A DNA stretch of 57,663 nt from Candidatus Abawacabacteria bacterium (GCA_016207805.1 JACQZO010000013.1:1-57663), one strand, 5' to 3'. Counted from the stretch's first letter, positions 8,568 through 17,686 are shown. Notes: generated by a model not told the origin, from the sequence alone. A program made the numbers and translations.

Positions 8568-10016
8568 ATGGATTGGCCAATATATTTCAAAGATAAGCTA
8601 ATTATTGGTGACGAAAAATCTGAAGTTGGGATTGTCACTTTGTGGACTCCGGTCAGTAGAATTGTGGATCCAATAGATAAATCGCTCTTTTCCTTGGCTG
8701 GACAGTTGTATTCTAAAGAAGGAATCAATTTTATTCTGCGTAATGTTTTAGCTAATCCTAATATTCGCTACTTGATCGTGTGCGGTGAAGAACGAAATGG
8801 TAGTGGTGCAGCATTGGTCAAGTTTTTGGAAAAGGGCATAGATGCAGAAAATAATGTGCTGGAAACTGAATATGCCCAGATTCATAAAGAAATTCCTTTA
8901 GATGCTATCGAAACTTTTCGCAAAAATGTGAAAGTGTGCAATATGATCGGTAATTATAACCCCGAAGATGTTGTCACTGCTCTGAAAGCATACCAAGCAT
9001 CGCAAAGTGGTTTGTGGGGAGAATCTCAAGTATTCCCTGAGCCCAAAATTGAATTTGATGGGGTGATGCCGAGCGATCAATCTATTTTCAAAATACGCCG
9101 TAAATTTATCGGTATGGCTTGGCTTGAAGTGCTCAAGCTAATTATGAAATTTGGCACAGTGCGAGAATCTTTTTACGGGAATAATTGTAAAGAGTTGTTT
9201 AATATTGCTTCAGTAATTACTGATGAAGATCCTGATAACTTTAAAATGTTCCCATATTATCAAATTACCCAAGAAGATATTGCGGAGTACCTACCCAAGT
9301 TTATGACTGGAGAAAAGGGGACTGCAGACTATACCTATGGTGAACGTCTCTGGAATTTTCCTCATCTAGGCATTGATGGTCAAATTACTAATCAGGTGGA
9401 TGATGTAATTGTGGACTATTTAACTCGCTATCCCACAGACCGTGCAGCTTGCGCTACTATTTTCAATATTGCTGATCATAAAGCAAAAACGGCTCCCTGT
9501 ATGACCTTTGTACAGGCAACAAATGTTGAGGGCAAATTAGATCTTACCGCTTATTTCCGTTCGCATGATATTTTCGGTGGCTGGTTGCTCAATGCTTTTG
9601 GTTTAAGAACATTACAAAAATATATTGCGGGTAAATTAGGTTGGGAACTAGGAAATCTGACCATTCTTTCAAACTGTGCCCATATTTATGATAATAATTG
9701 GAAATTAGTCCAAGAACTTATAGACAAATATGGTCAAGGCCTAGATTGTTCATCTGACCCTCGTGGGCATGTGGTAATCAGCACTGAAGGTGAAGAAATT
9801 GTAGCTAAGCATCTTTCACCCAATGGTAAGCCAATCCAAGAGTTTCGTCATAATGGTAAAGATGAAAGTGCCACTATGAAGCTCTACAATAAACTAGTGT
9901 TGTCAGAAGTTGTGTCGCAAGTCTCACATGGACTCTATATCGGTTCTGAGTTGCAAAAAGCAGAGATAGCGATTAAGGAAGGTAAAGGCTATATCCAAGA
10001 TCGCTACTTACAATAA
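8568..10016 (+). CDS. Thymidylate synthase fused to an MtrA-like N-terminal domain
   Basis: 482 residues in two parts. Residues 1 to about 130 resemble MtrA, the corrinoid subunit of methyl-tetrahydromethanopterin:CoM methyltransferase: an IIGDEKS opening, then ANPNIRYLIVCG near 62-73. The His that ligates cobalt in MtrA is absent, with a two-residue-shorter NGSG segment in its place. Residues about 175-480 are thymidylate synthase-like: catalytic Cys in KTAPCMTFVQ, the FRSHD phosphate-binding Arg-Ser, the Asn that selects dUMP over dCMP (LLNAF), and the late His-x-Tyr pair (CAHIY). Expected activity is dUMP to dTMP, consistent with the dCMP deaminase upstream. The role of the MtrA-like domain is unknown. 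Confidence 0.83.
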   Translation: MDWPIYFKDKLIIGDEKSEVGIVTLWTPVSRIVDPIDKSLFSLAGQLYSKEGINFILRNVLANPNIRYLIVCGEERNGSGAALVKFLEKGIDAENNVLETEYAQIHKEIPLDAIETFRKNVKVCNMIGNYNPEDVVTALKAYQASQSGLWGESQVFPEPKIEFDGVMPSDQSIFKIRRKFIGMAWLEVLKLIMKFGTVRESFYGNNCKELFNIASVITDEDPDNFKMFPYYQITQEDIAEYLPKFMTGEKGTADYTYGERLWNFPHLGIDGQITNQVDDVIVDYLTRYPTDRAACATIFNIADHKAKTAPCMTFVQATNVEGKLDLTAYFRSHDIFGGWLLNAFGLRTLQKYIAGKLGWELGNLTILSNCAHIYDNNWKLVQELIDKYGQGLDCSSDPRGHVVISTEGEEIVAKHLSPNGKPIQEFRHNGKDESATMKLYNKLVLSEVVSQVSHGLYIGSELQKAEIAIKEGKGYIQDRYLQ

Positions 10017-10025
10017 TTGGCAATA

Positions 10026-10080
10026 AGCAAAGTATCGAGCAAAAGCGCTGTTATTTAAACAGTTCATTTTGCTCTTTGCT
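10026..10080. terminator. Nested hairpin between convergent genes, likely bidirectional terminator
   Basis: Inverted arms AGCAAAG (10026-10032) with CTTTGCT (10074-10080), and GAGCAAAA (10037-10044) with TTTTGCTC (10067-10074), surround a CTGTT/AACAG inner stem. It lies exactly between the convergent stops of the thymidylate synthase and the lipoprotein, a natural place for a shared terminator. The arms use the same GAGCAAAG unit as the hairpin at 43239-43280. Confidence 0.55.
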
Positions 10081-10085
10081 CTTGC

Positions 10086-10673
10086 TCAACAGCTAGTACT
10101 GGCATCAAACAAACAGTCCCAGTTATGTTTCGTACCATTGAGCCAAATCTCATAAGTACTTACTGAGGGGAATTGCTTGATAGTTTTATCCATTTGTTCT
10201 TTGACGCGAGGGACGTCACAGGTGCCGCCAAAAGTTAAGCTACCACTGAGTTCTACTTTTGCCATGGTGCCAATCATAGTGACATTGCTTACCGTTAGGC
10301 TATTTGTGGCTAGTGCAGTAATGAGTCCAGACATGCCATAGTTATAAGTGTTCACACTCAAAAGTTCTTCTATCGCTGTCTTTAATGGAGTTGTGGTACT
10401 GACCGTACGATTGACCATTACGATACTGTCTCCACAGCCGAAAGAACTTGGACCGGTAGCAGTGCCAGATGCATCAACTAAAGCAATTTGCACGGTGGTT
10501 ACAGGAGTAATGGTGGGAGCTGGAGATACCATTGGTTTACAACCTGCCATTATCGGTGTGCCAGGCGTAGCAGTATCACATGATGCTATCGGAGTTGCAG
10601 TGGGCGACATCATAGGAGCTATGCTGCAACTACTTAATAATACTACTAAGGCAAGAAGACTAAACTTTTTCAT
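10086..10673 (-). CDS. Lipoprotein with GerMN-like domain
   Basis: Secreted lipoprotein of 195 residues. A signal peptide (MKKFSLLALVVLLSSC) carries a lipobox ending at Cys16. A Thr/Pro/Ala-rich linker follows to about residue 60. The rest resembles the GerMN (sporulation and germination) domain: a TTTPLKTAIEELL segment, then a beta-rich region ending in TYEIWLNG. In non-sporulating bacteria this domain occurs in cell-surface lipoproteins of unknown role. The gene converges on the thymidylate synthase gene and appears monocistronic. Confidence 0.72.
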   Translation of the reverse strand: MKKFSLLALVVLLSSCSIAPMMSPTATPIASCDTATPGTPIMAGCKPMVSPAPTITPVTTVQIALVDASGTATGPSSFGCGDSIVMVNRTVSTTTPLKTAIEELLSVNTYNYGMSGLITALATNSLTVSNVTMIGTMAKVELSGSLTFGGTCDVPRVKEQMDKTIKQFPSVSTYEIWLNGTKHNWDCLFDASTSC

Positions 10674-10732
10674 ATTATAAAGATCAAGGCTTATTTATTG
10701 TGCCAGTGAGAGAGCAAAATGCAAAGTAGTAA

Positions 10733-11356
10733 CTAAGTAAGTAGTTGGACAGTCGTCGGAGTTGTGGTTGGGGGAAAAACTCTTCTTAGCCATGCGCGTT
10801 TTTCAGAAACTTCCGTAAGTAATGCATCCTTCATTTGTGGTAGCCGTGCTATATCAGCGAGCTTCACACAAATTTCATGAGGAGTGTAGCGTTGAGTTAC
10901 TGCAGCTGATAGACCCCATTGAGGCAAAACTTCTAGCAGTTCCTGGACATCAATTCCCTGTTTTTTAGTTTGCAGGTTATCTACTGGTAGCCAATGCGGA
11001 GCACGTGCTTTGCTTAGTAAATAGAGCAATATCTCTACCGGAATGATTTCGTCTCTTTCACCTAAAAGATCTTTTTTCAATAAAACCGCATTGACTTTTT
11101 GTCGCCATACTTCTTGCTTGGCAGCATCCAGGCTTTGTAAATATTTAAAAGTATTCCTAGGAAACCTACCTTTATCTATGTCTGCAAGTGTTCTAGACCA
11201 AAGCGCAGCAGTATCTGTGGTTGCCAGGATAGTCAATGAGCTGCTTGCTATCATGCTGTCCAAATAACCTCTTGCTTGTCGGCGACTAAATAAATGATGG
11301 CTATAAGCATGAGCTGTATCTTCAACTGCCAACCAACTTTTAGAATTTTTTTTCAT
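10733..11356 (-). CDS. Hypothetical protein, paralogue of the upstream gene
   Basis: Not recognised; 207 residues, soluble and helical, with no signal peptide. It shares with the protein at 11373-12056 the order DI/EIxPxEhhhxhL (residues 101-112), a Pro-containing Leu/Val segment, a Trp-containing helix, and a final Arg-rich helix after a LPQMK/TPQLK motif. The two are 16 bases apart on the same strand, so they look like a tandem duplication that has diverged strongly. No catalytic motif is evident. Confidence 0.6.
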   Translation of the reverse strand: MKKNSKSWLAVEDTAHAYSHHLFSRRQARGYLDSMIASSSLTILATTDTAALWSRTLADIDKGRFPRNTFKYLQSLDAAKQEVWRQKVNAVLLKKDLLGERDEIIPVEILLYLLSKARAPHWLPVDNLQTKKQGIDVQELLEVLPQWGLSAAVTQRYTPHEICVKLADIARLPQMKDALLTEVSEKRAWLRRVFPPTTTPTTVQLLT

Positions 11357-11372
11357 AACAATAAAACAAGAA

Positions 11373-12056
11373 TTAATTTTGAGCAGTTTTCAGTGTTTGT
11401 AATGCTGCCCGATGAGCACGAATAATGCTTTCGCGTCTTTCACGCAGGTGCTTATCATATAAAGCTTTCAACTGTGGCGTCCGCAAAATGGTAGTTAAAT
11501 CTAAGCAAGTACTATAGGCACTGCAACTAAATGCCATATCACTGCGAGTCTGCCAATGAGCATACATACTTATTGTTTCTGCAATTTGTTCTCGATGCAG
11601 GGGACTATTTACTAAAGCAGGAGGAAATACTCTAAAAGCAAGTGCTCTGTGAAGCATTTCCATTACTACTTCTATTGGTAATATATCTAGTTCTTTGCCT
11701 CGATAAGAAGGATGTAGTATATCCTGGATGTCAGCACGGATCGCGTCTCTTTTGTGGCTAGCTAAAGATTCAATAACATTATATGCATCTGCTGGGAAGC
11801 CTGGTGACTTTCTATTTTCTAACGCTTCTGCTCTATTGTCGGTCTCATCCTCATTTTCTTCGGCCTGGTCTGTCTGTTCTTGAGTGCTATCTAAATTATC
11901 TGACACAATAAATGTTTCTAAAAAATGGCCTTGTTGTTCGGTGCTAAAATCCCAATGTGGCGGCGTGATGATTTGCCCTGGAGCAAAAGTTTTGCCGAGC
12001 CAGACTTTCAAAGGTTGTCGCCAGTCTAAATAATCAATGCCACCTGGACCATCCAC
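11373..12056 (-). CDS. Hypothetical protein with acidic middle segment
   Basis: Not recognised; 227 residues. The start appears to be GTG, since an in-frame TAA lies just upstream and no ATG precedes the first conserved part. Residues about 55-78 form an acidic Gln/Glu/Asp linker. The C-terminal 140 residues match the general layout of the neighbouring 10733-11356 protein (DILPIEVVMEML, then RTPQLKAL). It is probably co-transcribed with that gene. Confidence 0.55.
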   Translation of the reverse strand: MDGPGGIDYLDWRQPLKVWLGKTFAPGQIITPPHWDFSTEQQGHFLETFIVSDNLDSTQEQTDQAEENEDETDNRAEALENRKSPGFPADAYNVIESLASHKRDAIRADIQDILHPSYRGKELDILPIEVVMEMLHRALAFRVFPPALVNSPLHREQIAETISMYAHWQTRSDMAFSCSAYSTCLDLTTILRTPQLKALYDKHLRERRESIIRAHRAALQTLKTAQN

Positions 12057-12113
12057 AAAATAAATTTAGTACCCCACTGTAACCGTTGTTTTGTGACCAA
12101 GCAAGTGATTTGC

Positions 12114-12875
12114 CTAAGCGCTAAGATGCTGCAAATCTTCTTGGCCATGAGAAGATAGCCAAGCTTTAATAGTGGTGCTAGTGATTAGTTTAGGATTCTG
12201 ATACGTGGAACGCCACACGGCAAATGCTCTAGAACTATCTTGAAATGGCGCCTTAACAGTTTTCCAAGGACTGAGCCTTCGCTTATCTCGAGCAATTGCC
12301 TTAACTAAAACAAAACCGCCTAATACTCTGGCACCACCACCATCAGTATTGGGATTGTCTCCTACCATCCAGGTTCGTTCAGGTACAAATCCCATGATTC
12401 TACAAGCATCCAAGAATCCTCGTGGATCAGGCTTAGATATGGTGCCCTTATATACAGGAATATGGCGTACTGCTTCGAGGGGAGCCAAGCGTGCTCCTGA
12501 TAAATGATTAGAATATACCCCGAAATGAATGCCGCGAGATCGTAAGTTATCGACCCAGGCCAAACTGCTAGCCAAAATATCTCCCTCAGGAACAGCCAAA
12601 CAGCCATCTACATCGAGCAAAAGATTATCTACCGGCTTACCTGTTAAAGCAGTCAAAGCTCTAGGATCAATATCTACTACGCTATCAACATAGGCACTGA
12701 TATGATCGCGAAGCACGCCACGAACCATCACTCGCAAGCCAAAACCAAACTTTTCCGGATTCATCCCTTCACGATCTTGTTCTCGAACAACCATTTTGCC
12801 ACTGTGTTCCATGGGGACGCCCGTTAATTTGCCCCAATATAGCACAGGAAAATCATTACTAGCCAAACGACCCAA
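12114..12875 (-). CDS. HAD-superfamily phosphatase, YqeG-like
   Basis: HAD-fold hydrolase of up to 253 residues. Motif I is LLLDVDGCL near residue 88, motif II Ser in YSNH, motif III Lys in ISKPDP, and motif IV MVGDNPNTD near 170. The lead-in SVVDIDPRALTALTG before motif I matches YqeG/phosphatidylglycerophosphatase GEP4-type proteins, which usually dephosphorylate phosphatidylglycerophosphate. The first Asp-x-Asp has Asp then Gly-Cys, still compatible with catalysis. The start is uncertain: a TTG at 12875 gives the full frame and an ATG 21 codons in is an alternative. Confidence 0.7.
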   Translation of the reverse strand: MGRLASNDFPVLYWGKLTGVPMEHSGKMVVREQDREGMNPEKFGFGLRVMVRGVLRDHISAYVDSVVDIDPRALTALTGKPVDNLLLDVDGCLAVPEGDILASSLAWVDNLRSRGIHFGVYSNHLSGARLAPLEAVRHIPVYKGTISKPDPRGFLDACRIMGFVPERTWMVGDNPNTDGGGARVLGGFVLVKAIARDKRRLSPWKTVKAPFQDSSRAFAVWRSTYQNPKLITSTTIKAWLSSHGQEDLQHLSA

Positions 12876-12930
12876 AAATAATTTGCTTTGGTATTGCGGT
12901 AGCTTTAATCTGACTCTGTAATTTCATAGT

Positions 12931-13362
12931 ATGAAAACTTGGTGGCTGAAAGCGCTAATTATCTTAGGTAGTATTGGGATACTGATAAGCATAGGCTGCT
13001 ATGTCCATACGCAGCTCTTTCTCTTGGGAGCAGTGCATACAGAAGGAAAAGTCGTAGCTGTGGATTTACAATTTGATGGTTCGGGTGATCCTACCTATGT
13101 GCCTACGGTACAATTTCAAGACGCTTTGGGTGTGACCAGAACATTTCAGCCCTTTACTAGTTATGATGCTTCAGAATATGAAACCAACGATATAGTAAAA
13201 GTGGCTTACGATTTGTCTTATCCTGAAAAAGCAGTTTTGCTCAGTTGGGGAGAGCTATACCTGATTCCTTTTCTGCTAGCTATGGTCTCAGTGATGTGTG
13301 TCGGTTTTTCTTTGCTTTTTAGCTTTTTTCTAAAACAGGAAAGTTCACGCAAAAATCATTGA
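12931..13362 (+). CDS. DUF3592-type membrane protein
   Basis: 143 residues with one transmembrane helix at each end (about 7-28 and 110-135) and a soluble beta-rich middle. The middle runs from a GKVVAV strand through PTVQF and a YDASEYETND turn to a VxVAYD strand, the DUF3592 pattern. It ends in a short basic tail. Function unknown; such proteins are common small envelope proteins. It is transcribed divergently from the HAD gene. Confidence 0.65.
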   Translation: MKTWWLKALIILGSIGILISIGCYVHTQLFLLGAVHTEGKVVAVDLQFDGSGDPTYVPTVQFQDALGVTRTFQPFTSYDASEYETNDIVKVAYDLSYPEKAVLLSWGELYLIPFLLAMVSVMCVGFSLLFSFFLKQESSRKNH

Positions 13363-13422
13363 TTACTCACCTTGTGAATAAAATTTTATTAACTTAGCCT
13401 TTGGTTAGTAAGCAACTTTTTT

Positions 13423-14319
13423 ATGCAACAAGCTGTATGGGATCATTATCGTTCTTTTGGTTTGTTTACTTTTCCAGGCAAATACCAGGAAGATTTACAA
13501 AAGAATTTGCCCGATGATATTCGAGAAATTGGTAAATTAGTGCGTGGCAGCTTAGTTCATCGTACTTCCTTGATTGAAGGTAATCAGCTTGAAAATACTG
13601 ATCTGCGCTTTGGTGATATGACTAGAATGCCTTGGTATCGTCAGCCTGAAGATGATGTACTTACCACAGCTAGTGCCATGCTTGCCGAGCTCTATCGCCG
13701 AGATCCCAGAGGAATTGTGGCTGATAGAGCGGTAGAAAATAAATTAGTGGTAACTTGTCGATATGTAGCCATTTTAATGGCTAGTATTTTGAAAGCGAAA
13801 GGAATTCCAGCCAGAGTCAGAGCCGGGCATGCCCCTTATTTTTCCTTTTGTCACCAAATGAATATTAGTTGTGACCATTGGCTCAATGAGTATTGGCATG
13901 AAAAAGAAAAACGGTGGGTAATTATTGATGTCGATGGCAGCCTCAGTTTGGCAGAAGACTTTGATCCCTATGATATGCCTGCTGGTAAGTTTGATTTTCC
14001 CGCACCCGCTTGGTTGGGACTACGCAAACAAACTATTGATCCACTGCGCTTTTGGAATGCGAAGCCAGAACGGGGTGCCTTGGTTCTGCTGTGGTCATTC
14101 TTTTACGATTTTCATTGTTTAATGAATCAAGAAATTCTTTATATTCATGGGCCATTATTTGGCAGCTCAGTACAATTAGCTAATCTTTTGCCAGAAAAGT
14201 TAAAAAAGATTGATGATTTAGCAATTTTACTGTGTGAACCAGAGAAAAATTTCGCCGCCTTAAAAGATATCTGGGAGAATGATAAAGAATTTAGAATTCT
14301 ATACGGTGGTCTGCTTTAG
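13423..14319 (+). CDS. Transglutaminase-like superfamily protein
   Basis: 298 residues, cytoplasmic by appearance. A papain-like transglutaminase core lies at about 100-180: nucleophile Cys in VTCRYVAILM, catalytic His in CDHWLNEYW, and Asp in IIDVDG, preceded by KGIPARVRAG as in microbial transglutaminase-like proteins. The C-terminal 100 residues (Trp/Phe-rich) are unrecognised. Members act as proteases or amide-bond transferases. The next gene follows with only six bases between frames and is probably co-transcribed. Confidence 0.75.
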   Translation: MQQAVWDHYRSFGLFTFPGKYQEDLQKNLPDDIREIGKLVRGSLVHRTSLIEGNQLENTDLRFGDMTRMPWYRQPEDDVLTTASAMLAELYRRDPRGIVADRAVENKLVVTCRYVAILMASILKAKGIPARVRAGHAPYFSFCHQMNISCDHWLNEYWHEKEKRWVIIDVDGSLSLAEDFDPYDMPAGKFDFPAPAWLGLRKQTIDPLRFWNAKPERGALVLLWSFFYDFHCLMNQEILYIHGPLFGSSVQLANLLPEKLKKIDDLAILLCEPEKNFAALKDIWENDKEFRILYGGLL

Positions 14320-14373
14320 TAATTTTTGTCCCTACTTATATTAGTGCTATGCTCAAAGCAATTACTTTTTTAT

Positions 14374-14988
14374 ATGGCGAAAGTTGAAATTGAAGTGCGT
14401 GGGCCCCTGACTAAAGAGAAGTTCCAAAAGCTAAATAATTTCTTTCATACCAACGCTATCTTCAAAGGGAAAAGTCGTCGTTTATCAGTTTGTTACACGA
14501 TTTTGCGCTCTGAAGATAAAGATATGGCGTCAGACCTGGATATCCGTGCGCGCATCACGGATGGTGAGCCAGAACTGGTAATTAAAGTTGGTAAATGGCG
14601 AGGCAGCGATATTCGTAAAGAAGTTGCTGTGCAAATAAAAAGGGGTGAATTTTCTAACTTGATCGCCGTCTGTGCCACCCTTGGTTATACCGAGGCGATT
14701 GTGAGTGAAAGTATTACCTCAAAGTATGAATATAAAGGAGTAGAGTTTTCTTTGGTCGATAAAGCGGGCCATAGTTATTTCTTTGAAGCAGAAATTTTGG
14801 CTGATGAAGGCGGGGACAAAGAAACGGTACAAAAGTCGATACAAAATTTATGCCAAGAACTTAACTTATCACTTTTCAGTGATGAGCAATTTTTTGATTA
14901 TATTAAATTACTCAATAAAGAAGCTAATATCCATTTTGATTGGCATCAAGATGGTGAAAACTTCTTTCGGGATAAATACGGATTTTAA
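14374..14988 (+). CDS. CYTH-like phosphohydrolase/adenylate cyclase-fold protein
   Basis: About 204 residues from the ATG at 14374; an earlier in-frame start at 14326 would add a hydrophobic stretch and is doubtful. The N terminus VEIEVRG resembles the ExExK opening of CYTH triphosphate tunnel enzymes. Alternating charged strands follow (DLDIRARI, ELVIKVG, YFFEAEIL), as expected for the tunnel fold, and acidic residues near the end could bind metal. The opening motif is imperfect, so the enzymatic class (triphosphatase versus cyclase) is open. Confidence 0.55.
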   Translation: MAKVEIEVRGPLTKEKFQKLNNFFHTNAIFKGKSRRLSVCYTILRSEDKDMASDLDIRARITDGEPELVIKVGKWRGSDIRKEVAVQIKRGEFSNLIAVCATLGYTEAIVSESITSKYEYKGVEFSLVDKAGHSYFFEAEILADEGGDKETVQKSIQNLCQELNLSLFSDEQFFDYIKLLNKEANIHFDWHQDGENFFRDKYGF

Positions 14989-15022
14989 GTAAATGTAGTC
15001 AGATAACAAATTAGCAGTTCTT

Positions 15023-16825
15023 TTAATTATACATTTTTGCTTGTAATGAAAACAGTTCATGATAACGCCCCTTTTGCTTCAGCAATTGATCATGAGAGCC
15101 GGATTCAATAATTTTTCCCGACTCCATAACTAATATTTTTTGGGCTCTTCGTAGGGTAGAAAAACGATGCGATATGAATAGAAGGCCTGCATTGCCCACT
15201 GCGTCTGGCAAGGCGGCAAAAAAGTTCTCTTCTTTTTCAGCATCCACAGCTGAAGTGGGTTCATCAAATATATAGAAACGAGCTTTTCGATACAAAGCAC
15301 GGGCAATAGCTAACATTTGTCTCTGTCCACCCGAAAGCTCTACCCCCTGGTCTTCGGGCATGGAATATTCTTTGCCAATATGTGTTTCAGCACCTCTAGG
15401 TAAATCGGTAACAAATGAAGAGGCACCACTTACTTTCAGTACTTTTGTAAAACGCTTTTCATCAAATTCAGTGCCCAGTGAACCATAATGTACCTGCTCT
15501 TTAATAGTATCATCATAGCTAGATACTTGTTGAAACATTACCGATAGCATACTCCGCCATTGCTGAAGAGAAATAGTCTGCAATGGTATATTGTTGATCA
15601 AAATGTGCCCACTAGTCGGTTCATATAAGCCTAACAATAATTTTACTAAAGTCGACTTACCAGCACCATTGCTCCCAACCAAAGCTAATTTCTCGCCTTC
15701 GACAAAATGAAAGTTAAGTCCATGTAAAGCATCCTGCTCACTATTGGGATAACGAAAACAAACATCCTCAAAGGTGATGGTAAGTGGCTTCCTCATTAGT
15801 ACCGATGAGTTTACTGATTTTTCAGTGACTTCAGGTATTGCTTGAAAATTACGGAAAACAAAAAGCATAGGGGCACATTCCAAAAACCATAAGCAGTCGC
15901 CAAAAAATCTGCTCCCGACAGATTGGAAGCGTTGATAACTGACTATAAAGGGCATAATGCTGACTACGATTAATGCCTGTCCAGAAGATAAAATCAAATA
16001 ACAGCCAAGTAATAGGCCAATGATTTGAATAGCGTCACCAATACTAAGGGCGATACCCGAATGCCATGTCACCCGCATGCGCTCTTTTAATAAAGCATCG
16101 ATATGTTTATTCCATCTGCTAGAAAAAGTTTTGGCAAAACCAAATAATCGGGCTTCCATCGCTGTTGGAACATGATTGAAAATATCTGAATAATATAATG
16201 CGCGTAGTCCTCTGCGTGACTGAACATTCATTAAAGTCCAGCTACTGACACCTACCTGTGAGCCTAAAGAAAACTTAATTACTAATGAAAGTATTACTAC
16301 CACCATTACCTGCCAAGGAAATACCCATATTCCCACCAAAATACCCAACACTTCTAGGCCTTCGTAGACAATACCGGTAAAGGCCATAATTAAGTCCATC
16401 ATCCACTTTTTATATTGCTGATAAAGATGTGCCAAAGATTGAAATTGAGCATTCTCCAAGGTAGATAAACTTACTTTCATCATCTTGTTCATATTGAGCT
16501 GATTCAACGCTACCTCTATTTTGTGCCGAAAAACGTCACGAATAACTAAACTAATAGAATTCAATAAAGCTAAAATGCCACTAATAATAACTGCTAAGAA
16601 AGTCCATAGATAAACTTGGTTCAATGAAATTGGTTGTTGTAATACTTGAGCCAATGAGTTGAGCGCCATCACCAGTCCCCAGGAAAGCAAACCTCTAATC
16701 GCACCATCAATGAACATGGCCCAAAAGCGCCATTTGTCGACACTTTTCAAAAACTGCAAAAATATTGGCAGCGCCCGCAGAATTTCCCAAAAACTGGGCG
16801 AGGTATTGGGCAAACTAATTTCCAT
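15023..16825 (-). CDS. ABC transporter, fused permease and ATPase
   Basis: Half-transporter of 600 residues. The N-terminal membrane domain has about six helices (to roughly residue 310). The ATPase domain has Walker A GSNGAGKST near 391, signature LSGGQRQ near 495, Walker B FYIFDEP near 517 and an H-loop ISHRFST near 551. Family members export lipids, peptides or drugs as dimers. The permease domain shows no substrate-specific motif that I recognise. It is transcribed in the same direction as the SET gene upstream, with a 43-base gap. Confidence 0.87.
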   Translation of the reverse strand: MEISLPNTSPSFWEILRALPIFLQFLKSVDKWRFWAMFIDGAIRGLLSWGLVMALNSLAQVLQQPISLNQVYLWTFLAVIISGILALLNSISLVIRDVFRHKIEVALNQLNMNKMMKVSLSTLENAQFQSLAHLYQQYKKWMMDLIMAFTGIVYEGLEVLGILVGIWVFPWQVMVVVILSLVIKFSLGSQVGVSSWTLMNVQSRRGLRALYYSDIFNHVPTAMEARLFGFAKTFSSRWNKHIDALLKERMRVTWHSGIALSIGDAIQIIGLLLGCYLILSSGQALIVVSIMPFIVSYQRFQSVGSRFFGDCLWFLECAPMLFVFRNFQAIPEVTEKSVNSSVLMRKPLTITFEDVCFRYPNSEQDALHGLNFHFVEGEKLALVGSNGAGKSTLVKLLLGLYEPTSGHILINNIPLQTISLQQWRSMLSVMFQQVSSYDDTIKEQVHYGSLGTEFDEKRFTKVLKVSGASSFVTDLPRGAETHIGKEYSMPEDQGVELSGGQRQMLAIARALYRKARFYIFDEPTSAVDAEKEENFFAALPDAVGNAGLLFISHRFSTLRRAQKILVMESGKIIESGSHDQLLKQKGRYHELFSLQAKMYN

Positions 16826-16868
16826 AATAAGCAGCTATTTTAGTGTTCAGAAATAATCACTTGTGATA

Positions 16869-17387
16869 CTAGGCCCTAGGCAACTTCACTCGTAAATAAG
16901 GTGAATAATATTGACCATACTTTTCTTGCAGAGCAGGGATTTGCCAATCAGTGCTAGTGATCACTTTTCGACAATTGCTTGAGCCACAATGACACTCAAA
17001 GGAAGAAAAGAAAGTCTCTGAGATGGCATAATCAAAAGCTAATTCTTCTCCTGGTGCAATGTCGCGCATTGCCACTATCACAATAGAGCCTGAAAGCCCG
17101 GTATTAGGTGAACATGAATGGTTAAAAGTACCTTGTATGAGAAGCTCATCTCTAGTGGTAGGCACAATAAAAAATTGATCATCAATTTGGATACCGATAT
17201 GCCCCATTTTTTGTCGGTAATTGAGAATTTCAGCAATATGAACAATAACTCCACCCAGCACTCCCACCACTTCATCTTTCTCTATTTTTTCGGTAGCGAT
17301 AATACCTATTCCTTGTATTGGCGAATTAAAAGCTTTTGCTTTCGGGGTAAGCCAACGATGGGACCAATGTCTGTGGAGATCTTCCAT
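16869..17387 (-). CDS. SET-domain protein, probable protein lysine methyltransferase
   Basis: 172 residues that are almost wholly SET domain. GIGIIATEKIEKDEVVG near 27 is the N-terminal SET strand pair. NHSCSPNTG near 91 is the SAM-binding NHSxxPN motif. GEELAFDYA near 115 is the ELxFDY catalytic motif, and CHCGSSNCRK near 133 is a post-SET zinc cluster. All catalytic elements are present, so it should transfer methyl groups from SAM to lysine. It is transcribed divergently from a 47-residue Lys-rich histone-like protein 300 bases away, which is a plausible substrate by analogy with the chlamydial SET protein NUE and its histone-like targets. Confidence 0.83.
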   Translation of the reverse strand: MEDLHRHWSHRWLTPKAKAFNSPIQGIGIIATEKIEKDEVVGVLGGVIVHIAEILNYRQKMGHIGIQIDDQFFIVPTTRDELLIQGTFNHSCSPNTGLSGSIVIVAMRDIAPGEELAFDYAISETFFSSFECHCGSSNCRKVITSTDWQIPALQEKYGQYYSPYLRVKLPRA

Positions 17388-17686
17388 AGATTAAATAAAC
17401 ATTGCCACTACTATAGTATTCCAAGACTGATAAGCAAAATTATTTGCGTCTCTTACTCAATATGATGAGGGGAAGCCCAGCAATATTTTGTCGAGTAATG
17501 AGGCTATCTAACTGATTAAATGAACATGAAGGACTAACTAGCAAGAAATCAAGAATAGATAAAGTTTGTATTTTGAGTATTAAGTATAGTGTAAGTTTGC
17601 AATAAAAATTGCTCACCATGCAGAGCTATGTATAATTTTTTTGATCTCTGCGAAAGAGTTTCAAAATAATTTTTAATTTTCTCTTT
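17388..17686. promoter_or_regulatory. Divergent intergenic region with a promoter for the histone-like gene
   Basis: Stretch of 299 bases between two divergent genes. A TTGCTC at 17609-17614 and TATAAT at 17631-17636, 16 bases apart, make a good sigma-70-type promoter directed at the histone-like gene. The remaining bases are AT-rich and no further feature stands out; the promoter of the SET gene should lie in the left part. Confidence 0.5.
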
